From Saccoglossus kowalevskii (taxonomy: Eukaryota > Hemichordata > Enteropneusta > Harrimaniidae), in the NCBI RefSeq assembly GCF_000003605.2, contig NW_003112472.1:222605-233340 (forward strand): DNA of 10,736 nucleotides, written 5' to 3'. The notes under the pieces were generated by a model, which had not been told where the DNA came from, made no database searches, and saw nothing but the letters and a program-made list of their open reading frames with translations. Positions 1 through 9,400 of the stretch are shown here, piece by piece (the first letter of the stretch is position 1; each line of letters opens with the position of its first letter). A program made the translations under genes and the position numbers.

Positions 1-377
1 GACTGTAAATATTATCTTCTATATATCATATTTATCAGTCCGAGCAGCGTTTATTTATTTATAAACTACTATGTGAATGGTATGTGCATTTATGTGTGAC
101 GTCTATGTGAATGGATGTGGATTCATGTGTAATGCCTATGTGAATGGCATGTGGATTTATGTGTAAAGTCTATGTGAATGGATGTGGATTTATGTGTAAC
201 GTCTATGTGAATGGACATGGTTTTATGTGTAACGTCTATGTGAATGGATATGGATTTAGGTGTAACTGTTATCACGAAATGGCACTCTAATATGGTGAAA
301 AATACGATGTGACGATGGAATTATGCGATTGTATATGTTCACCCAGAGAAAAGTGAAAAAACCCAGTGGTTACTCAC
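1..377 (-). other. Start of the intron downstream of exon O
   Basis: It begins at the GTGAGT donor (377) and contains the 33-34 bp minisatellite. The last two exons expected for F5/8C domain 3 are not in this stretch. Confidence 0.7.
71..270. repeat. 33-34 bp minisatellite, about 6 units
   Basis: Units start at 71, 105, 138, 172, 205 and 238. Each reads approximately atgtgaatgg-atgtggattt-atgtgtaacgtct, with scattered substitutions and one-base indels. It lies in the intron downstream of exon O. Confidence 0.93.
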
Positions 378-463
378 ATGTGTGACAAACGTCACAGCTG
401 GTAATTCGATCTTTAACCATGGATCTGGGTCGCTTGTGGAGTTCATATTTGGTTTCCAGCATT
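378..463 (-). CDS. Exon O: second part of F5/8C domain 3
   Basis: 86 nt, phase 1 to 0, acceptor TCTTTTCACTCTTATAG and donor CAT|GTGAGT. It encodes CWKPNMNSTSDPDPWLKIEL, then PAVTFVTH, the 'CW.P....D.WLQVDLG....V' strand. Phases are identical to exons B and I. NST is a potential glycosylation site. The remaining two exons of this domain (by analogy 0-0 and 0-1) should lie beyond the left edge. Confidence 0.82.
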
Positions 464-3400
464 CTATAAGAGTGAAAAGATGTAAGAGAAAATGCATGTA
501 CATTTAAACTGAGTAAAACTTGTGATGGGAGCCTGAGAGGTATGAATTCAATTACAAAAGCGTTTAAGTTCGTGATAACATTAACAATATGTCACCTGCA
601 ATGCAATTGTGATAAAAAATATACCATACATACTAGTTTATTTGTCTGAATATCTTACCATTTCCAGGCTGATCGAGACATAGTATGAAATCCATTACAC
701 CGGAACCAAAATTTCTATAGCCGAAATAAACAGGGTCGGATGGATTCAGTAGCGGATTGGAGTCCTCATACTGTAGAATAGCTGGTTCGCCACACCGTCC
801 AGTCTCAATATAGAAAATATCATCTGTAACCCTGTAGTTTATCCAGAAAGTACTAAACTGGTCCTTTTTCAAAAAATCGGACTTTTCGGTTTGCTCATAA
901 ATTTCTCTCATCTCGTCTTTTTCGTTATAAAACTGTTTTTTATGTTTAATTCGTTCACCGGCTTGGTATCTAAGCATATACCACTCAGCATAATCAGTGT
1001 ACCTTGAATATGTCATAAAAGCATTGTTGTCACCTTTGACACTCACATAGGCAACCGATGTTACTAAAGGATTCGGTAGAAACTGCACTAAAGATTCGTT
1101 TGTACCATTCAATTCTTTGCAATCTGAAAATCAAAAACTGTCTCTTAATAATAATAATGAGAGTAACAATGTACTGTATAACATCACTTAGCAACAGACC
1201 TTTAGTGCATGTGCATCGGGCCGGTTTCATGATGAATGTGTTTGGACAATTATGCATAAATGAGCATATACATGTATTCTGTTTAGAGTTCATGTTACAA
1301 TTACCTACCAACAAGGTGTGTAACCTTTCTATAATAATATAAGTTTAAATGGCGATGATCGTTGCGCTACGCATGCGCCAGATATGGGTCTCGTATAAAC
1401 AAAGATGGCGATTTTGACTGTTGTGCACACCAACGAGTACAAACTGAGAGGTTACCAATCTTTATTAATTAGTACTGGTGCCCAGGAAACAAATCGTACT
1501 TGAGATTTCATTAGAAAATTGCATTGGATTGTAGGCAAATCAATGTTTATCAACACAAATGTCGCACATGCGCAGCGCCACGACTACCGCTATTTAACAT
1601 TTCAAGTGATGTTTCGCATATCATGTATTGAATGCATATGTTTAATATGTCAGTGAATTACTGGTTGGGTTTTACTAATATTCCACTCACAAATATAGGG
1701 ATTAATTTTTCTTGTGCCAGTTTTAATGAAACAGTTTGGAATACAAGCATGTATTTTTTTTTTGTATAACAGAGTATTACATTCACAGCTTCGTAAAATA
1801 AGAGAACACATGAAAGATGGGACACGGGGTAAAACATGCAGAACTTGCTGATACATCCTCCTCCTATAATTCCAATTTTAGCTTCCATAGAAATACTTAA
1901 TATGTCCGCCCAACCTGACACCGGGTTATAAGAATACACGTATGGGTTGTTAGATTGGTTTGTTTGTTATGTTGAGAGCGAATGGGTAGGTGGGTATGTA
2001 GCTAGCTAGCTAGGCAAAGAGACGTTGGTGTGAACTCTGCGGTGAACTATAATGCACATGTAATTTAGAGCTTCATTTTTGTTGGAATGAATATATACTT
2101 ACATCCACGATTACGTGCCATGTCAGGAGAATGAGCTTCATCGTTATAACTTGAAGAACTCAGTGTTGTCACGTTTTGGTCATATACCCCTAACGACATC
2201 GTGGACGCTGTGAAAGAAAGTCTTTTACTATTCATTTAGCCAGAAACTCAACGAATACAAATGGCGAACAATATAGCGAGTATGGGACGTGTGTACGTTA
2301 TATTAGGCAACTTACTACAACATAATTTGTATTCTGTCTCGCCCGATCCATCAATGCGATAGTAAACATTATCCCCGACGTACCAGTTAGGATCTTCTCT
2401 CCAATCCTTACACGAGTGTGCAGCTAATGAGAATTTACGTAATAAAAGAGTGATACGTACTTTCTATAAACGGAATATTACTATAATTATGGTCAACAGA
2501 AATGATATGATATTGCTATTTTCATGGAAACTAAAATATAAAGTTGCAACATAACAATGTGTAACAGTAACCCACAGCATGTTTAAGTGAATGTGCATGT
2601 GTAGTTCTGGGGAAAAAAACTATTGTACGATCACACACATATGACATGGGATAATTTAAGACATTTTGAAGCACAAGCTCACCATGGACAAGAAGTATGT
2701 GTCTGAAAAATGATTGTTGCTCGATCGAATATCAAGTAGTCAGTTGTGAAGCCATAAACTCTTATAAATGTAGTAGTCAGAGGACAGGTCACTTTTATAT
2801 TACAAATTCTGCATGATTTGTTTTCCTTATAAAATTATCACAACATCATACCATATTGTAAACACACTATGGCATCTCATATAGTAACATATTATCGAAA
2901 ATAGGTAAATGTGTTGACAGGAAAAATAGACTTGTTGATACGTACATTTTCGACATCCATATAGCTTGATTTGCATACACGGTCTGTCCTCGTACTCATT
3001 AGATTCTAGTCGTAAAAATCTCGTGTAAATATGTAATGGAAGGTACCCAGATATCAAAGTACTGTGAAACACATTCCCAGGAAAGACCTACGAAAATTGA
3101 AACCATAATATTACCGACAGAGAGCCACGTATATGACGTAGTTTATAATGTAGTAAAACAAAGTACCCAGTACACCAGTAGGCCCGTCGCGTGCGTGGCG
3201 TTGAAATAAAATGAATGGAAGAAAGTATGATTGGTTACGTCGGACATTATTTATAATATAATAGTTTTTTTTTTCAAGTAAATGATGTATTGGACGACTG
3301 CAGAACACAACAATTACGACTACAATTACGGCCTTTCATATTTTCCTTTACCTATCACGGTCACAGAAGCGCTTCGTCAATAGAGTGGGACTTATTATGC

Positions 3401-6400
3401 GTTGCGGGTATTTTCTTGTACATGCACGTTGTTAGAGTAAACATGCGTGTAGGTATATTGTTGTAAAATTATCAGCTTGGTATAAAAGTATGACGGGATA
3501 GATTCTGTGTAACTAACCATGTCTTGACCTCGGTCGTCCAGCACCCGGGTGAAATTGACCCCGTCCATACTATGTGATACAAAGAACGAAGTTATTCTTC
3601 CTTCCGTCCCTTTAAATATTAAAACCTAAACAGATACATACAATTTGGCAGTGAAAAAATATATTCGAATATTGCATATGACAGATTTTATAAGATCAAC
3701 AGACAAGGTATGATTAATTATGCTAACCTGACTAACGAATGTTGGAGCTTTGAAGTCCACCTGAATCCATGACGGGGAATCGATGTCACCACACCAACCT
3801 CCCTGACCTTTTTAATGATAAAACATTCTTGTATTAATAATACACAATTAATATGAACGCTCTTCTCCAGTCTCATGGCGTGGCAGATTATTGTTCACGA
3901 GGAATTTTACTTACCATAACGGACTTTCTGAATATCATCTGTATTTGTTGAAGCATCTAGTTGACTGTCTTCGATGTCTCCATTTTGCATTCCAAGATCG
4001 TCGTTACATGACCAAGCTTAAATTAAAAAGCCCTGTATATTATGTGTGTGCGTTTAATACGAGAGGATCTTTCTGGACAGAGTGAATATCGCGTCACAGG
4101 ACGAAGTACATTAGTTAGCCTCAAGGTTTTCCTACTAAACTGTTAATAGGTTAAGAATTGAATTATTTTATTTCCCAGGTTTCGCCGTATAAGCATATTA
4201 TATAATTATACTCAAGAATAGAAATGGAAATATTTTGACGACTATTGGCTTGACCACATTTTAACAACAACCCGTGTTGTTTCGTCACAATTGATACACC
4301 TGTGAATAGCGAATTGAGAGAGAACACTCAGTGGCAGTTGAATAATAATAAAAAAATTGCGGTGGAAATCATACGTATGTAACTTTTATACTTAACAATG
4401 CTTATACTTTAATAGTATACGAATGACGCAGAGGTTCTGAATATTCAAAATCTGTAGACACCATGAACATGTCGATCTACCCTCCTTCAAGAAAGAGTGT
4501 GTTACCTTTATTTTCAAGAGGAAGCAAATCAATTTCACATATGCTTATCTGGGACGAAATATCCCAAATAACTAGGTGCATATAGGTTGCAAGTCTTGGT
4601 TGATCGCAATGTACATACAAAGCCTCTGGGGAATCCAGCATCGATTCAGTGATCTGGGACATACATATGTCATCGTCAACTGGTGTCTCTGATTGTCCAA
4701 GGTATATTTTACTGTACGTGTATTTGAAACCTGTTGTGAAATTAGCAGAAAATCCATGAATGGAATATTATGTTTTCTTACAAAAGGGTAGAGCTGCAGT
4801 TATTGTATTTCCTTTTCAACTCAATTTGGGATATCGAATTTAAATCCCAGAAAGTAACGTCCGATCGAATTGCCAGTAGAACACGCAAGTACGAGTGGCT
4901 GAATCGAATACTTTAATCGTTGATTAAGCGTGGAATAAAGAATTGAGTTAGATATTTACACCACAGATAAATAAAACAAAAATACAAATTCTGACGTGAC
5001 TAAAAATAAGTAAATATTTTATAAAATTTAATATCTTAATCAGTTTTGTTGTATGCGATTGGTTATCGACATAAATGTTATTGATTTGAACGAAACGGAA
5101 CTGGAAATATGTGAAAAACGCGTGTATAAAAGTGGACTTGCTTACAGTCTCTTGTTGTGGGAATTGTTAAGAAGAATTGGTTCAAGTTCAAGAATGGCAG
5201 ACTAAACCGCGTAAGGACTGCAATAGATGACTTTATTGAACGGAAGAACTATGAAGGAAGAACGAACAAAACGAACGAACTGAAGAAGGACTGAAGAAGA
5301 GACGTTTCGTCTCCTATTTATATGCTCAAAATAAATATTGTAATAATGGTTACAATGAATATGGCCTTGCACATGATTAGCGAAAAGATTGTTTGAAATT
5401 AAAATAATCTCATTGGGTGGCTAAATCTCAGTCAGAATCCTAAATTGTAATCAAGCTCAATTTTCCGACACTTGTTTTTGTTTTTTTCAATATAATAAAA
5501 TAAGGTAGTGTATAAATGGCAAAATCCTGGTTAACGGGAAATAAATGTTTATAAGTATGGGTAGCAAAAGGAACAGCTTCCGGAAGTCAAAGTTAGAATA
5601 CCATTTTGTTATTGGCTACTGACATACACCAGAGGTGGTGGCACGACATTTTGCATGGGGGGGGGGGGATCTGCTCACCATCCTTCGCGCCCGATGTGCG
5701 ACCTTAATAGAAAAAAAATTGAAATCTAGACCCTCTGAAACGCTATTTCCTGTATTTTGAGGGGCAAGACATTCCCCTTCAACTGTGTTGCATCGACACA
5801 AATACACTATACGTTTTATGGGCACACCGTTCCTGTACGCCATTCATTTTAGTAACAGAGTGCTCATGTGAATGGGTGTGAGGGAAGACAAACATCGCAG
5901 CGTAGGTCAGATTTTAGAGATGCGCTTCGTTGGTGGAGGGCACAACGAATAAAACTATGCATTCCTTGAATCAATAAAAAATGTTCTCATGTGGCATCAA
6001 TTAGCGTACCAGTCTCTGTTGCTAGGATACTTACGACATGCTGTGGCCAAATCACATGCCTGCAAACAATCGTCATTGTATTGTGGGTAAATTATCATAT
6101 CCTGAATTTCATGTGGTTCGAACTCTAAGGTAAGCCATGGGGACTCTTCTTTTTTCGTTATAGCGCATGTTGTGATCTGTCCGTCCACTGCATTCAGTGC
6201 CGTTGTAGTATCAGATAAGTCATCACTCTGAGTAGCCTCAACGAACGAACTTATTTTTGAATTTGATTTCCCTGAAATAAACAGAAACGTAGGTATGATT
6301 AAGCAGTTTCCCTGGAGAACTTCGCTTTGCAAGTGATTAAATACCATAACATTTGCTTAATAAGATATGATGTGACTGTCACTGGCTTACCCCTTTCAAA

Positions 6401-9400
6401 GATGCAGTAATAACTATCGATATCGAGTTTGTTGTCCGTGTATGACCAATACCATGCAGGTTGTGTGTAGCCACTCTCAAACCAAACTTGACATGACTCT
6501 TTAACTGAAATGAGTTAATTGCCGTAATTCGTGATTTTTTAAAACCCAAGTATTATATCGGTTAACAACTATGCAGTCAGATAATACTCTGGAATAGGTA
6601 GGACAACATAATATATATATATATATTTTATGTTTAATTAGAGGTGTTGGACATGTTCAATCAACACTTACCAACAGGGCATCCGTATATCTCTACCCGT
6701 AGAGCAGGGGCCAGGGTCCAGGTAAGAGGAACAAATCGTACAGCAGATGCCAGTATGTTGGGGTCCAGATTAATATACTGTGTGACGAATTTGTCCACAT
6801 TTCCTGTAAATGTCTAACAATATTTCATGACATAAGTTACATCTCTTTCTCTCAATAATACCGTCGAACACACTCATTATTTAAAGCGGAGGGGTGGTCA
6901 CCTACGCATGTGCGGGAATTGAGTCCCAAGCGACGATAACAACGCACGCTGAAAACACAAAGGCTCATGGGTAGACGCCTGTTTGTAAACATCGATCCGT
7001 TATGGTTGTTTGCCGCATGCGTAGGTGACGACACCCCCGCTTTAAACGGTTCACTTACCACCGGTTGTCCATCATTGTCATTGTAGTTAACATAGTCTAT
7101 GCGAGCAACGCTGTACTGTAACTTGAATGTTAATATTCTCCAATCAGTCATAACGTTATCACCATCTACAACAGTATATCCCTGAACTGCAATCTGTTTG
7201 AACAATCATACATGTACTATGCGTATTATGAGGGAGAATACACGAGATAACTAGCGATAAGGTGATACTGTGACGTCAGAATTACGTACGCAGATGGAAT
7301 CAATGTCGTTTAAATGCTAGCAGTGTTTGGTGGTGTTGTCGGTCATCGTTTAGAATTAGTATATCTCACAAAACCACTATTTGTTTTTGATGGATGACAA
7401 TAAAATTATTGACCCATTAACGTCGCATTGTCGATAGAGGGTGTGATTTATAAAGAATGAAATACAACTGAGGAAATAAAACTTATTATTAGACCTCATG
7501 GCCCTATCAACAAATCAAATTCGCACATTTGGCGGTCGATATATTCGAGCATTGACTTCTCAGAGGTTAAAGAGGTAATATTCGGCTTTTTCGCGTGCGC
7601 AGACCTAACGATCGATCTAATAAATGCTGATTCGCCGTTGAGGTTAGTTCTGAATACAGTCATGTGTATAAACATAGCGGCTTCCGAAATGTAGCTAGTT
7701 GATACCTAGACATCTCTTAAACGTGACAGACATTTCGGAAGGGATTATGGAATATAAATAAATACGAACCATTGAAGTGTGATAAAACAGCTACTTATGA
7801 ATGGAGAATATTCTGAATATACGATATACAGGTTTGTTGTTTCGCAGAGCGCATTGTTGACCGAGGCGAATGGACCTCGGCCCGGGTGAATATTTCTATA
7901 ATATCATATGAATGTAAACAGGTCGAGTTCATCGACTGAGAAGGCGCTGAAATAGTTACATTATAAATAATGATGCGATGAACGATAATATTTACCCTTT
8001 TAATAGTGTTTAATCCATTCCAGAAAACTTCTAAGAACGGTTCCACATCATCATCAGATGGACTCCACGTAGCTACAAAAACAAAATACAAAGTGATTTG
8101 CCAACCGGACTATAATGGTGTTATAATGTAAGCATTTGCGGAGGACAGGAATATAACAAGAAACTAAACTATATATTCCTCACGCGTTGACACCCACATA
8201 TAAAACCATATTTTATTTCAACTGCTGAGTGAACTGTTTTCTATAGCCAACACCATCAACCAGTTTTCCTTTATCCACCTCTGCTTCGAGGCAAATATGG
8301 TAAGGTTTGCTTATCGACGAATATACTAAATATGTCCCTAGGGCTGGAGATGTACAATCAAAGTCATAACACATCAAGAACAAGTTACCTGGTTTCCACA
8401 GTTCGACACACCATCATTCCGAATTGTGTATAATTATAGATTTGACTAAAACGTGGTAACATCCCGTTATTAAAAAATCCAGATTTATTTCTATTAATAC
8501 TGTTTCCCGCTTTTAGCAAGCATGACAATGCGTCTGTATGAGTTAATACTGTGCGTAGAATAATTTAATCTACTTCATCAACCTCAGAATCTACATAATT
8601 CAATATTATTTATTTTTCCATTAAATTATAAACTTTGAATTATAAACCATATCACCAAGGGAAAAAGGATTATGAATATGTTTGTATATGTATGTTTAGA
8701 ATTTTAATGATTTACAAACGATGATTACTTACTAGAATCAGATCATTTAAAAAAAAGAAGGAATACTTTACATAATAATAATAAACTTTATTTAACGAAG
8801 GTGACATAGTTTTCACTTATCTTGTCTATGGCCCTCGTCTATGTACATCTATAAGACGTTCGAATTCTAGGTTAATATAGTTGCAGTTACAGTCACACAA
8901 TACAATATGCACTTTCTATTATAGAGCCATAATGTGAAAGTAAGCCAAGCCCAGTGTCTATCGAATGTGTGTGCTATAATTAAAGATATAGTCAGAAAGC
9001 TGGGTATGGCAGCTTATTCATGAAATGGGTTAAATTTGTAAATGATATTTCTTAAAAGCCATGAAAAATAAATTATCTAAGAATAAATTATACTTTTTTT
9101 TATCCGGTATAATTTGCTTACTTGGTTTATTGTTAAATTATATTTTCACAATGAGAAAAGGGTGTCGAGTCGAGTGTAAAGTTTTATATTGGCCGTCGTT
9201 TAGAAATAACAACGAATCAAAATATTTCAATAAATTCCATTTTCATTTATGTTCATTCATACTGTTCCAAATGTCCAGCCTAATTTGCATTCCTTGTTTA
9301 AATATATCATGTCAATTAATTACTCATGCTTATATGCAAATAAAGGCCTAAAAAGTATTTTCGTTATTTTAGTATATTTCACTTAAAAAGACAGGTTGTG

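Noticed and set aside
1058-1342. Plus-strand open frame and the minus-strand frame overlapping it
   Set aside because: They cross the acceptor of the 1123-659 exon and intron sequence; low complexity and no domain.
1650-1939. Two overlapping minus-strand open frames
   Set aside because: No recognisable domain, long A/T runs, and no acceptor/donor pair consistent with the phase-1 neighbours.
3891-4085. Plus-strand open frame of 64 codons
   Set aside because: It is antisense to the F5/8C exon 4016-3915, which has clear domain similarity and splice sites.
4378-5356. LTR bounded by tgtaac ... gttaca
   Set aside because: It would enclose the lectin exon 4730-4506, and no target duplication was visible.
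6852-7205. A single 117-codon open frame covering exon C and beyond
   Set aside because: Only 7193-7059 matches F5/8C. After GTG|GTAAGT the frame runs into the TTAA-flanked element, so it is read-through.
9061-9351. Plus-strand open frame of 96 codons with a hydrophobic start
   Set aside because: Very AT-rich, no domain, no promoter or splice support, and inside an intron of the minus-strand gene; the hydrophobicity follows from base composition.
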